DNA of 6,315 nucleotides from Acetobacteraceae bacterium (GTDB lineage: Bacteria > Pseudomonadota > Alphaproteobacteria > Acetobacterales > Acetobacteraceae). Positions 1 to 6,082 of the stretch are shown here, in pieces. Position 1 is the stretch's first letter. The number at the start of each line of letters is the position of its first letter. A program made the position numbers and the translations under genes. The notes under the pieces are model-generated. The model was not told the origin of the DNA. It saw nothing but the letters and a program-made list of their open reading frames with translations, and searched no databases. The stretch spans positions 1 through 6,315 of the forward strand of contig JASHVB010000313.1 of the NCBI GenBank assembly GCA_030039695.1. Direction: 5' to 3'.

Positions 1-524
1 ATGACAACGGTACGTACACCACGCTGAATGTCCCGGGTGCCACCGAGACCTTCGCCGATGCCATCAACGACCGTGGCGAGGTCGCCGGAAACTACGAAGA
101 CGGCAGCGGCGTCACTCACGGCTTCGTCTATGACAACGGTACGTACACCACGCTGAATGTCCCGGGCGCCAGCGAGACCTTCGTCACTTCCATCAACGAC
201 CGTGGCGAGGTCGCCGGATACTACCAAGACAGCAGCGGGGAGTACGGTTTTCTCGCAGGTCCCGAGGGCAGCGGGGCAAGTGGCGGTGGTTTCGCATTCG
301 GGGAGGTGCTGTCCGCGCACGCGAGCCGGGGCGGTTTGGACGACCTGCTGCCCGGTGTTCCGGGCGTCAGCGGCGGATCACCATGGTCCGCGAACGGCCC
401 CGGCATGATGGATCAAACGGCCGGCGCCGGCGCGCGCTTCGCGTCGCTCGGCGGCTTGGCAAGCGACCAAACGGCGACGCAGGCATTGCTGCACGGCAAT
501 GGCACGTCCACGAGCGCTGGCTAG
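1..524 (+). CDS. HAF-repeat extracellular-type protein, 3' end only (partial)
   Basis: The reading frame is open from the left edge (first full codon at position 3) to a TAG at 522-524; the start lies outside the window. The visible 173 residues hold the end of one repeat (DNG), two complete repeats of 43 and 44 residues (12-140 and 141-272), and a tail of about 83 residues. Each repeat follows the pattern TYTTLNVPGA...INDRGEVAGxY...GF, which I recognise as the HAF family of probable extracellular repeats (family knowledge). The tail contains DLLPG, GMMDQTAGAGARFAS and ASDQTATQALLH and is almost the same as the tail of the complete paralog downstream. No membrane segment or cell-wall sorting motif is visible at the C-terminus. 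The molecular function of HAF proteins is not established; an extracellular or surface role is inferred from the family name and the low-complexity, Thr/Gly/Asn-rich composition. How many repeats lie upstream cannot be seen. Confidence 0.85.
   Translation, partial: DNGTYTTLNVPGATETFADAINDRGEVAGNYEDGSGVTHGFVYDNGTYTTLNVPGASETFVTSINDRGEVAGYYQDSSGEYGFLAGPEGSGASGGGFAFGEVLSAHASRGGLDDLLPGVPGVSGGSPWSANGPGMMDQTAGAGARFASLGGLASDQTATQALLHGNGTSTSAG
3..272 (+). repeat. HAF-type tandem repeats (two complete units, partial gene)
   Basis: Two complete head-to-tail coding repeats of 129 and 132 bp (12-140, 141-272), preceded by the last three codons of another. Both begin with the same codons for TYTTLNVPGA and carry INDRGEVAG in the centre. 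The last unit ends in a variant GFLAGPEG instead of GFVYDNG, which marks the end of the array, as in the paralog downstream. Confidence 0.9.
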
Positions 525-567
525 GGCCATGCAGCTGGCTCGGCGACATCGAACTGCCGAGGGCAGG

Positions 568-585
568 GTGGACTCTGTGGACTCT
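568..585. repeat. Perfect 9-bp tandem duplication
   Basis: GTGGACTCT occurs twice in direct succession (568-576 and 577-585) in the 254-bp gap between the two HAF-repeat genes. It is short and may be a simple slippage product. No function is apparent. The rest of this gap shows no gene that I recognise. Confidence 0.6.
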
Positions 586-778
586 TAAGTCGGCGGCAGG
601 TGTCTTGCTTCGCTTGGCCGGTCCCTGACTGAAGCCCAAAAGGCCAATCGACACGGAGTGGCAAAACGGCGTGGCCGGACAGCGGACCTCTTGACCGCAA
701 CCTGACCATCAGCGTTCACGTGACAGTGCCACCCGGATATGCAAAGTTCCCGCTGACCGCAAACACCGGAGGTGGCAC

Positions 779-2866
779 ATGGCCACGCTGACCTGGGTAG
801 GAGGCGGCAACAACAGGGCGAGCAACCCCCACGACTGGAGCCCAGCCCAAATCCCTGTGTCCGGCGATGTTCTGATGATGCCATTGGGCGGTACCATGAA
901 CATTGCGGACACCGACCTGGCTGGAAATACCCTTGAAATTGGTTCGGCACAAGCGGGTTCTATCACCACGTCTTTAAATCTGTCGCATCATGCTGAGGTA
1001 TCGCTGAATGAGCCTTTCTTTTCCGGTACATTTTCGCAGATCAACATCAGCGTTTCAGGACGGGACACATTAAGTATCAACGCTCCTATTTCCAGCATTG
1101 GTCCGTTCAGCGGCGGGCCCTTCGTCGTTGACCTTGCACCCGACGCGAGACTCACGGCCTCCCTTGATCTCAATTATTCCAAAGTTACCGTCAATGGCGC
1201 CAAGGGCGCGGAGCTGATCAATGACGGGAGTACAACCTTCGCTGGCACAAGTGCGACCATTAACGCCGATGTGCTTGGGTCCGGCTCGTTCGAAGTCACG
1301 GCTCTCCCAACCTTTATGGGTCTCCTGGATACTGGCTACCTGGAGTTTGGTGATGCGGTGTCGCGCGGCGAAACGGTGGATGTGGGTCAAAGCGCTCAAG
1401 CTCAAGCAGGTGTACTCGAGTGGGATGAACTGAAGATCGACCAACCTCGCGAGTTTCACGGTTCGGTTGTGCTGCAGCCCAATGCATTCATTGAACTGGT
1501 CGGGCTCGCCAAGGCAGATAGTTACAGCTACAGCAACGACATTCTCTCGATCTGGTCGGGCGATCACGTGATCGACACGCTTAGGCTCACCAACCAGTCC
1601 GGTGGCGACCTCGTTGTGGCGACGGATGCAAGCGGCGACGCGTTTGTGGAGCCATCGGGTCCGAGCCCGGTACAGGGCCTCACACCACTGCCGCTGCACG
1701 AAACGTCGTATACCTTCACCACGCTGAATGCCCCGGGTGCCACCGAGACCTTCGCCGAGGCCATCAACGACCGCGGCCAGGTCGCCGGAAACTACGTCAC
1801 CAGCGGCACCAGCGGCTCCGAGTATTCCGGCTTTATCTATGAAAACGGTACGTTCACCACCCTGAACGCCCCGGGTGCCACAGTCACCGGCGTCAGCGCC
1901 ATCAACGACCGTGGCGAGGTCGCGGGAGACTACGTTGACAGCAGCGGCGGGATGGGCGCCTTCGTCGATGACAACGGAACCTTCACCACGCTGAATGCCC
2001 CGAATGCCCTCTTCACCGATGCCCAGGCCATCAACAACCGTGGCGAGGTCGCTGGAACCTACCGCGACAGTAGCGGGGAGCACGGCTTTGTCTATGACAA
2101 CGGTACGTTCACCACGCTGAATGTCCCCGGTGCCAGCACCACCATCGCCGCGTCCATCAACAACCGTGGCGAGGTCGCCGGAACCTATGGCGACAGCAGC
2201 GGGGCGCACGGATTCATCTACGACAACGGTACGTACACCACGCTGAATGCTCCGGGTGCCACCGAGACCGATGCCGCCGCCATCAACGACCATGGCGAGG
2301 TCGCCGGATACTACGCCGACAGCAGCGGGGGGATGCATGCCTTCGTCGATGACAACGGCACCTTCACCACGCTCAATCCGCCTGGTGCCGTCCAGTTCAT
2401 CAACGTGACCATCAATGACCGTGGCGAGGTCGCCGGAACCTATTACGACAGCAGCTTCACGGCGCGCGGCTTCATATACGACAACGGTACGCTCACCACG
2501 CTGGATGTCCCGGGTGCCACGAGCACCACGATCAACGCCATCAATGACCGTGGCGAGGTTGCCGGATACTACGATGACAGCAGCGGGGAGCACGCCTTTC
2601 TGGCAACTCCCGAGGGCGGTGAGGCAAGCGCGGCTGGTTTCGGGGAGCTGCGCTCCGCGCACGCGAGCCAGGGCGGCGTAAACGACTTGCTGCCCGGTAT
2701 TCCGGGCATCGGTGGCGGATCCCCAAGCGCCGCGAACGGCCCCGGCATGATGGATCAAACGGCCGGCGCCGGTGCGCGCTTCGCTTCGTTCGGCGGCCTG
2801 GCAAGCGATCAAACGGCGACGCAGGCATTGTTGCACGCCGGCGGCACTTCGCCGGGAACGGGCTAG
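779..2866 (+). CDS. HAF-repeat extracellular-type protein, complete (695 aa)
   Basis: The ATG at 779 is preceded by a strong Shine-Dalgarno GGAGGT (768-773) with a 5-nt gap, which fixes the start. Residues 5-40 contain TWVGGG...NPHDWSP...PVSGD, resembling the W-G-G/N-W-P motif at the start of many bacterial beta-helical surface proteins. Residues to about 310 look beta-rich without recognisable repeats. Residues 312-614 are seven HAF repeats (T-F/Y-TTLN-PGA...IN-D/N-RGEVAG...GF-DNG). Residues 615-695 form a Gly/Ala-rich tail shared with the upstream paralog. There is no Sec signal peptide, LPXTG motif or C-terminal membrane anchor, so any export would need another route; the conserved tail is a candidate signal (inference). 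Family membership is clear, but biochemical function is unknown for HAF proteins. Codon bias is weaker in the N-terminal half than in the repeats, which suggests a mosaic origin. Confidence 0.9.
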   Translation: MATLTWVGGGNNRASNPHDWSPAQIPVSGDVLMMPLGGTMNIADTDLAGNTLEIGSAQAGSITTSLNLSHHAEVSLNEPFFSGTFSQINISVSGRDTLSINAPISSIGPFSGGPFVVDLAPDARLTASLDLNYSKVTVNGAKGAELINDGSTTFAGTSATINADVLGSGSFEVTALPTFMGLLDTGYLEFGDAVSRGETVDVGQSAQAQAGVLEWDELKIDQPREFHGSVVLQPNAFIELVGLAKADSYSYSNDILSIWSGDHVIDTLRLTNQSGGDLVVATDASGDAFVEPSGPSPVQGLTPLPLHETSYTFTTLNAPGATETFAEAINDRGQVAGNYVTSGTSGSEYSGFIYENGTFTTLNAPGATVTGVSAINDRGEVAGDYVDSSGGMGAFVDDNGTFTTLNAPNALFTDAQAINNRGEVAGTYRDSSGEHGFVYDNGTFTTLNVPGASTTIAASINNRGEVAGTYGDSSGAHGFIYDNGTYTTLNAPGATETDAAAINDHGEVAGYYADSSGGMHAFVDDNGTFTTLNPPGAVQFINVTINDRGEVAGTYYDSSFTARGFIYDNGTLTTLDVPGATSTTINAINDRGEVAGYYDDSSGEHAFLATPEGGEASAAGFGELRSAHASQGGVNDLLPGIPGIGGGSPSAANGPGMMDQTAGAGARFASFGGLASDQTATQALLHAGGTSPGTG
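1712..2620 (+). repeat. Seven HAF-type tandem coding repeats
   Basis: Units begin at 1712, 1850, 1979, 2105, 2231, 2360 and 2489, with lengths of 138, 129, 126, 126, 129, 129 and 132 bp. Each encodes T-F/Y/L-TTL-N/D-PGA or a close variant at its start, INDRGEVAG or a close variant in the middle, and H/R/G/S-A/G-F near its end. Units 2 and 5 share a distinct ending (DSSGGM-x-AFVDDNG), which hints at an older three-unit periodicity. The last unit ends in HAFLATPEGG, like the last unit of the upstream paralog. Seven units of about 43 residues would suit a seven-bladed propeller, but that is inference. Confidence 0.93.
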
Positions 2867-3027
2867 CGCCTTGGCCTTGCACGTGCTGGCGAAACTGCCC
2901 GTTTCAGTCGCTATCGCGCGAGCGAATAGAGACGGACTCGTGAGGCGCAACGGCGATCCGAGTTCGAACTGACGCGCTATCCGCTGCCTTTGGGCTCAGT
3001 TCTTTCACGACGGTCGCCAGAAGCTGC

Positions 3028-3060
3028 TGGTCCGCCGGCGTCCTACGCCTCAGCGGACCA
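3028..3060. repeat. Strong imperfect hairpin (13 bp, small internal loop)
   Basis: Outer arms TGGTCCGC (3028-3035) and GCGGACCA (3053-3060) are perfectly complementary. Inside them GGCGT (3037-3041) pairs with ACGCC (3045-3049) around a CCT loop, leaving a small asymmetric internal loop (C against TCA). Neither strand has a T-run after the arms, so an intrinsic terminator is not well supported. The shape is that of a REP-like palindromic unit. The left arm as read on the - strand coincides with the last sense codons of the neighbouring gene remnant, and its stop codon lies in the internal loop. Confidence 0.6.
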
Positions 3061-3172
3061 AAAGTTTCCCGATCGATGCCGTCGCCAAGGAGCGGAACAC
3101 CGTCGCCCCGTCCGGCAATGGAATGCTGCCGACGAAATGGACGATCGGCTCGCGAGTTGTTGCAGCGCGCAT
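3050..3172 (-). pseudogene. N-terminal remnant of a UROD/MetE-like protein gene
   Basis: An ATG at 3172 on the - strand is preceded by a strong Shine-Dalgarno GGGGAGG (3178-3184) with a 5-nt gap. The frame encodes 40 residues and ends in TGA. Residues 8-38 (EPIVHFVGSIPLPD, then GATVFRSLATA) match my memory of the N-terminus of UROD/MetE-like (uroporphyrinogen decarboxylase/cobalamin-independent methionine synthase fold) proteins, where this stretch is followed by an RxPDGETG motif and about 300 more residues. Here nothing recognisable follows; a neighbouring frame gives only a faint LRRRTPAD echo. I therefore read it as a truncated, decayed gene start rather than a functional small protein. 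The family assignment rests on a short stretch and is from memory. Confidence 0.45.
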
Positions 3173-3177
3173 CGCGG

Positions 3178-3184
3178 CCTCCCC
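3178..3184 (-). promoter_or_regulatory. Ribosome binding site of the UROD/MetE-like remnant
   Basis: GGGGAGG on the - strand, 5 nt before the ATG at 3172. It supports this being a true former gene start rather than a chance open frame. Confidence 0.5.
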
Positions 3185-3419
3185 TTACGGCCCGACCATG
3201 ACAGGGCGAGATTGACCCGACGACTCCTCGGCCAAGCGCGCAGCGGATTGGGGTGACAAGAAGCATGATGCCCTGGTCGCCTGCTTCCGGAACGTGCAGA
3301 CCGTCAGCACGGTAACAGCCGCCGCCCGGACGCGGCCCGTGTTGCATGGCGAGGCCGGTGGGAATCGGAGGGCACTGGATCCTGGGCCCTGTCACCACGT
3401 GTCGCGCATGCTAAAATCT

Positions 3420-4424
3420 TCAGACACGCCAGGCCGTTCGTCTTTCCTGGTCGATCCATTCGATCGCTGCTCCATGCGGTTCGGTCCAGGCGAGAGGCGC
3501 ACCATTTACCGCCAAAATGAACCGCTGGCGCGGCGGTGGGCCACGCAGTTGCGCCGCTATCTCCGGCAGAACGCGTGGAGCCTCATTCGACACCCAGTAG
3601 TCGCAGACTGAAGCGACGGACCCCGCAAACGCTCGGCGCTCGGCCTCGCTGGGAAGATATCCCAGCACGGCGGTGTGGAACACGACCAGCGTGGCGTCCT
3701 TGGGCGCTTCTGCCGCCATGGTTGCAATGCCATTGCGCAAGTCGCCTCGCACCAACCGGGGTGGATCGGCCCGAGCGATCCGCACCGCCGCCCGCAGGCG
3801 CACGGCCCGGTCCGTCTGTTCCGGCCAAACCAGGGTTTCGAGCCAAGCCATTTCCGTGGCGTTCGCCACGTCGAGAGGCTCAAGGTCCAGCCCGGCTCGC
3901 CAGACGATCCGGGGGATCGCACGCGGGAGCGGCGTGCTGGAATTCGCCCGGCACGGAAACACCGGGGCATCGGCACAAGCGTCATCCGGCCGCAGGGTAT
4001 GGTTCCCGTAACAGTAACCATAGCGGTCCGCCAGCAGACAAAGCCCGGCGGATGCGCCGACCTCGATCAGAGCGAGCGGCTGGGGCAGTCGGGCAAACAC
4101 CGGCAGCAATGTTGCACAGCGGCCAGGCTCGTTGGTCTGGGTTGAATGAGTGAACATAATGGCCCGGATCTCGTCCCAGCGTGCGAGCGTGACGCTACAG
4201 AAGGACGGCCAGTCCTGCGTGACGCCGGCGACATGGCGAACGGCTGCGAACAGCAAATTGGGCTGCCGTTTGGCCAAAGGCATTCCCGCAAGAAGCTTCA
4301 ACAGTGAGGCATTCTCCGCGACACCCCGCGCCAGCGCCTCATATAATGGTGACCGGCCACGCGCCTCCTCGTCTGCAAAGCGGCGGTAAGCGGTCCCGAT
4401 CCCCTTCAACTGAGCATCTATCAT
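3420..4424 (-). CDS. DUF2332 family protein (334 aa)
   Basis: The ATG at 4424 runs to a TGA at 3420-3422, giving 334 residues, about the usual size for the family. Diagnostic stretches are SPLYEALARGVAENASLLKL (about residues 25-44), KRQPNLLFAAVRHV (52-65), LIEVGASAGLCLLADRYGY (119-137) and VVFHTAVLGYLP (247-258). The EVGASAGL segment resembles the glycine-rich nucleotide/SAM-binding loop of Rossmann-fold methyltransferases, but DUF2332 proteins have no proven activity that I know of, so enzymatic function is inference. There is no signal peptide or membrane segment, so it is probably cytoplasmic. No Shine-Dalgarno is visible before the ATG; the gene may be leaderless. It is transcribed alone, with more than 380 bp to the next gene upstream. 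High GC at third positions is consistent with a native, working gene. Confidence 0.9.
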   Translation of the reverse strand: MIDAQLKGIGTAYRRFADEEARGRSPLYEALARGVAENASLLKLLAGMPLAKRQPNLLFAAVRHVAGVTQDWPSFCSVTLARWDEIRAIMFTHSTQTNEPGRCATLLPVFARLPQPLALIEVGASAGLCLLADRYGYCYGNHTLRPDDACADAPVFPCRANSSTPLPRAIPRIVWRAGLDLEPLDVANATEMAWLETLVWPEQTDRAVRLRAAVRIARADPPRLVRGDLRNGIATMAAEAPKDATLVVFHTAVLGYLPSEAERRAFAGSVASVCDYWVSNEAPRVLPEIAAQLRGPPPRQRFILAVNGAPLAWTEPHGAAIEWIDQERRTAWRV

Positions 4425-4812
4425 GCCGTATACGTTACGCTGATGTCAGTCTCCCGCAACGAGTAGACTTTAGATTTGGGCCGGGGCCATAAGAGAGCAA
4501 ACGGGAAATTGTGCTGTTACCGTCGCTATTGCGGTTGCTGTCGGTATCCCCGCGCCGGATAAAGGCGCGTCACGCACCGCGATTCCTGTCGGCGCAGGCG
4601 ATGATCGACAGCCAATTCCGACCACGGCGCTACCTGATCGTTGCAGTGGGCCATCACAGTGTCTGCGCTGAGGCGTTTTGGACTTGGCGGCAGGAGACTC
4701 GTGTCCATCGACCAGCATGATATCTCAGGCTCGCCATGCAATTGGCCCGCTCACGCCCCAATGGAGGTTAACTTCTCAATGCTGTGCATTGGCGTCGTCG
4801 CATCTGCCGACG
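4425..4812. other. 388-bp gap without a recognisable gene
   Basis: This stretch separates the DUF2332 gene from the peptidoglycan-binding gene upstream of it on the same strand. Short open frames exist on both strands, but none has a convincing ribosome binding site, codon bias or family resemblance. It holds a possible promoter next to the DUF2332 start (4432-4459) and two adjacent inverted repeats after the upstream gene's stop (4777-4813). Confidence 0.5.
4432..4459 (-). promoter_or_regulatory. Possible leaderless promoter of the DUF2332 gene
   Basis: On the - strand, TTGCGG (4454-4459) and TAACGT (4432-4437) are separated by 16 nt. The second box ends 7 nt before the ATG, the spacing expected when transcription begins at the start codon. 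This would agree with the lack of a Shine-Dalgarno. The -35 match is only partial (3 of 6 bases), so this is a weak call. An 8-bp palindrome CGTATACG (4427-4434) overlaps the -10 box and the first transcribed bases. Confidence 0.2.
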
Positions 4813-4813
4813 C
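4777..4813 (-). terminator. Two adjacent hairpins at the end of the peptidoglycan-binding gene
   Basis: GCGTCG (4792-4797) pairs with CGACGC (4808-4813), and CAATGC (4777-4782) pairs with GCATTG (4786-4791) around a 3-nt loop. They are consecutive and start at the TAG of the - strand gene. No T-tract follows on the - strand, so they may protect the 3' end or be incidental rather than act as an intrinsic terminator. Confidence 0.25.
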
Positions 4814-5319
4814 TAGATCAGGCCATTGGTCAGACCGCACGCGCCTTCCAGCGTGAGCTGCTGTGCGGTACCGGGCGTAAGCCAGATGAACCACGTGTCA
4901 TCGGTTACCACGCCATCGGGCGATGTTACGCCTGCCCATTTCTGTAAGGCGATCACCGCTGCACCAGTGAGCGGGCCAAAGATGCCGTCGATCTGGCCCG
5001 CATAGGGTGTGAATTGAATGGCGACGTCATCCCCCTGCAGCGCCTTTTGCAGCCAGGCGACCGCCGGGCCGGTATCGCCCTGCCGCAGCGTCGGTGACGC
5101 CTGTTGGTAGGGCGGCAGCTTCGCCCAGGTCGGCGCATCCACGACGCCCGTCTGCGGCAGGCTGTTGGCAGATTGGAAGGATTTCACCGACGTCTCCAGT
5201 GAGGCGTCAAACACTCCGGTAATCGGGCCGAACGGATTCCACAGCAACTGACGAGCGAGCGCCCGCTGCACACGCTTCACGTCCTCTCCGGTCGACCCCA
5301 GGCTGATTGTTTGAGGCAC
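4813..5319 (-). CDS. Protein with two peptidoglycan-binding (PG_binding_1-like) domains (168 aa)
   Basis: The start is GTG at 5319, supported by a GGAGG ribosome binding site (5325-5329) with a 5-nt gap. The protein consists almost only of two PG_binding_1-like modules. Residues 5-68 carry LGSTGEDVKRVQRAL, ITGVFD, VKSFQ and TGVVDAPTW. Residues 77-147 carry LRQGDTGPAVAWLQKAL, IDGIFGPLTGAAVIALQ and DGVVTDDTW. In this family the three-helix module binds cell-wall peptidoglycan and is normally attached to a hydrolase or transpeptidase. Here no catalytic domain and no signal peptide are seen; the last 20 residues (ending in CGLTNGLI) are unassigned. The first module has an insertion (LLWNPFG) and the second has another (DVAIQFTPYAG). 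It could be a cell-wall-binding adaptor or reach the periplasm by a non-Sec route; neither is shown by the sequence. It is transcribed alone. Confidence 0.88.
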   Translation of the reverse strand: MPQTISLGSTGEDVKRVQRALARQLLWNPFGPITGVFDASLETSVKSFQSANSLPQTGVVDAPTWAKLPPYQQASPTLRQGDTGPAVAWLQKALQGDDVAIQFTPYAGQIDGIFGPLTGAAVIALQKWAGVTSPDGVVTDDTWFIWLTPGTAQQLTLEGACGLTNGLI

Positions 5320-5324
5320 TGTCC

Positions 5325-5330
5325 CCTCCC
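5325..5330 (-). promoter_or_regulatory. Ribosome binding site deciding the GTG start at 5319
   Basis: GGGAGG on the - strand lies within a purine-rich run and ends 5 nt before the GTG. No competing ATG lies near the domain start, so the GTG is the start chosen. Confidence 0.7.
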
Positions 5331-5862
5331 CTCAGGCAATGGCCCGCCACAAAGGTGGAGGGCGCTCTTGTTCATTTACCCCAACTGCAATGACGCGAGG
5401 GTCGTGGCCTGCCGCGCCGGTTGTGTGGGCGCGCTGCAATCAGGACCTTCTCGCCATCGCGACCTTCGTGCGACGGAATCGAATGCAAGTCGCACATTTT
5501 ATCGAAATGCGCCCGCACCGGCCGCGGCGGTGTATCAGTCCACCCCTTATGGTCAAGCGACGTCATACGCCCGGCCGGGTGGTGTGCAGCCAAATACCTT
5601 AGCCGCACCGTCCCAGCAAGACCGATCCGACCTCGGTTGCGGGCCACGACCGGTCCCAGCGCTACAGCGCGGCTCGCAGCAGAGCCTGAGAACATCAAAT
5701 GGCGCTATTGGTTGCACGTCACGGGCCAAATGCCCCAGCGGAGATCGATGCCGATCTCGCTGCCTACAAAGCGTGGAAGTGGCCACAAGCGGGAAAGACA
5801 GGGCCAGACAGCGGCTGTCACCCTACCGTGGTTGCACAGAAAGCGGCATGTTAACCCATCGT

Positions 5863-5890
5863 CTCATCCACGCCCCCCGGATGAGGTTTT
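5863..5890 (+). terminator. Terminator-like hairpin with short T-run
   Basis: CTCATCC (5863-5869) and GGATGAG (5879-5885) form a perfect 7-bp stem around a C-rich 9-nt loop, followed by GTTTTC on the + strand. The T-run is short. No accepted + strand gene ends here, only a doubtful 51-codon frame whose stop is at 5852-5854. It would also block readthrough from the left into the hydrolase gene. Confidence 0.3.
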
Positions 5891-5901
5891 CGGTAGCTAC
5901 A

Positions 5902-6056
5902 GGAGAAATCGCTTGGACACTGCCCCATTGGCAGCCGGTGCGGGGCAGGTCGATGATGGTGTCGAAGACGGCGCGCACGTCAATCGTGTATGGACGACAA
6001 CCGGACGCCGCCGCAGGGATACGCGACGCCACCAGCACCCATTGTGCGCTCGTCAC
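5902..6056 (-). pseudogene. IS5-family transposase N-terminal fragment, frameshifted
   Basis: On the - strand the frame encodes VTSAQWVLVASRIPAA, then CRPYTIDVRAVFDTIIDLP, then RTGCQW (6056 down to 5925). This aligns from memory with the conserved N-terminus of IS5-family DDE transposases (LTDAQW...LLPP...GRPRTxDLRxVxNAILYxLRTGCQWRxLPxDFPP). Directly after the W the frame is lost: the next conserved piece (PSDF, 5905-5916) is one base out of register, consistent with a 1-nt deletion. Nothing matching the rest of a transposase (catalytic DDE region) is visible down to 5320. The open frame extends back to an ATG at 6083, but resemblance starts around the GTG codon at 6056. No terminal inverted repeats were found. 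It is a dead fragment, not a working element. Confidence 0.7.
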
Positions 6057-6072
6057 CCGGGCTAACCGAGTT

Positions 6073-6078
6073 GGAGGG
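6073..6078 (+). promoter_or_regulatory. Ribosome binding site deciding the TTG start at 6083
   Basis: GGAGGG lies 4 nt (GGAGG core 5 nt) before the TTG at 6083. The in-frame ATG at 5990 has no Shine-Dalgarno, and the extra residues it would add do not resemble the family. Confidence 0.65.
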
Positions 6079-6082
6079 TTCA

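Larger units (their letters stand above)
2867..3419. other. 553-bp gap with a decayed gene fragment and a hairpin
   Basis: No intact gene is recognisable. The 3050-3172 stretch is a - strand gene remnant and 3028-3060 a strong imperfect hairpin (separate entries). The first bases after the HAF gene's stop (roughly 2864-2902) look weakly related to the bases after the upstream paralog's stop (GCTGGC...GAAACTGCC), as if the duplicated segment once extended past the coding region. Both genes bordering the gap end in it: the HAF gene at 2866 and the DUF2332 gene at 3420. No T-tracted terminator is visible for either one. Confidence 0.5.
5320..5900. other. About 580-bp gap without a recognisable gene
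   Basis: Several open frames cross this stretch on both strands, the longest being + strand 5311-6123. Their translations are Arg/Pro/Ser-rich, have no family resemblance, and overlap known genes antisense. One small + strand frame (5699-5854, 51 codons, product begins MALLVARHGPNAPAE) ends 8 nt before a terminator-like hairpin. It lacks a clear ribosome binding site and has weak third-position GC, so it is not called as a gene. The stretch may be decayed DNA left beside the IS fragment. Confidence 0.45.

Noticed and set aside
691..743. TTGACC (691-696), palindrome TCACGTGA (716-723) and TATGCA (738-743) as promoter parts of the complete HAF gene
   Set aside because: No pair of boxes has both acceptable spacing and sequence match, so a promoter cannot be supported.
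692..762. Direct repeat TGACCGCAA at 692-700 and 754-762 as a possible operator
   Set aside because: A 9-bp repeat 62 bp apart in GC-rich DNA is weak evidence, and no regulator gene is nearby.
1..2620. Regular repeats as a possible CRISPR array
   Set aside because: The period of about 129 bp, the intact reading frame and the protein-level conservation show coding repeats, not repeat-spacer units.
1070..2950. A 626-codon open frame antisense to the complete HAF-repeat gene
   Set aside because: It mirrors the repeat periodicity of the sense gene, has no ribosome binding site or family resemblance, and is the expected artefact of a GC-rich tandem array.
2904..3398. A 164-codon - strand frame in the gap after the HAF gene
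   Set aside because: The translation is compositionally odd and has no family resemblance; the recognisable protein signal here lies in another frame (3050-3172) with its own ribosome binding site.
3536..4153. + strand open frames of up to 205 codons
   Set aside because: They lie antisense inside the well-supported DUF2332 gene and are rich in Arg/Pro/Ser, typical of shadow frames in high-GC DNA.
5913..6065. TTG-started + strand frame preceded by AGGAG at 5901-5905
   Set aside because: It is antisense to the transposase remnant and its Arg-rich product resembles nothing; the purine run is probably chance.
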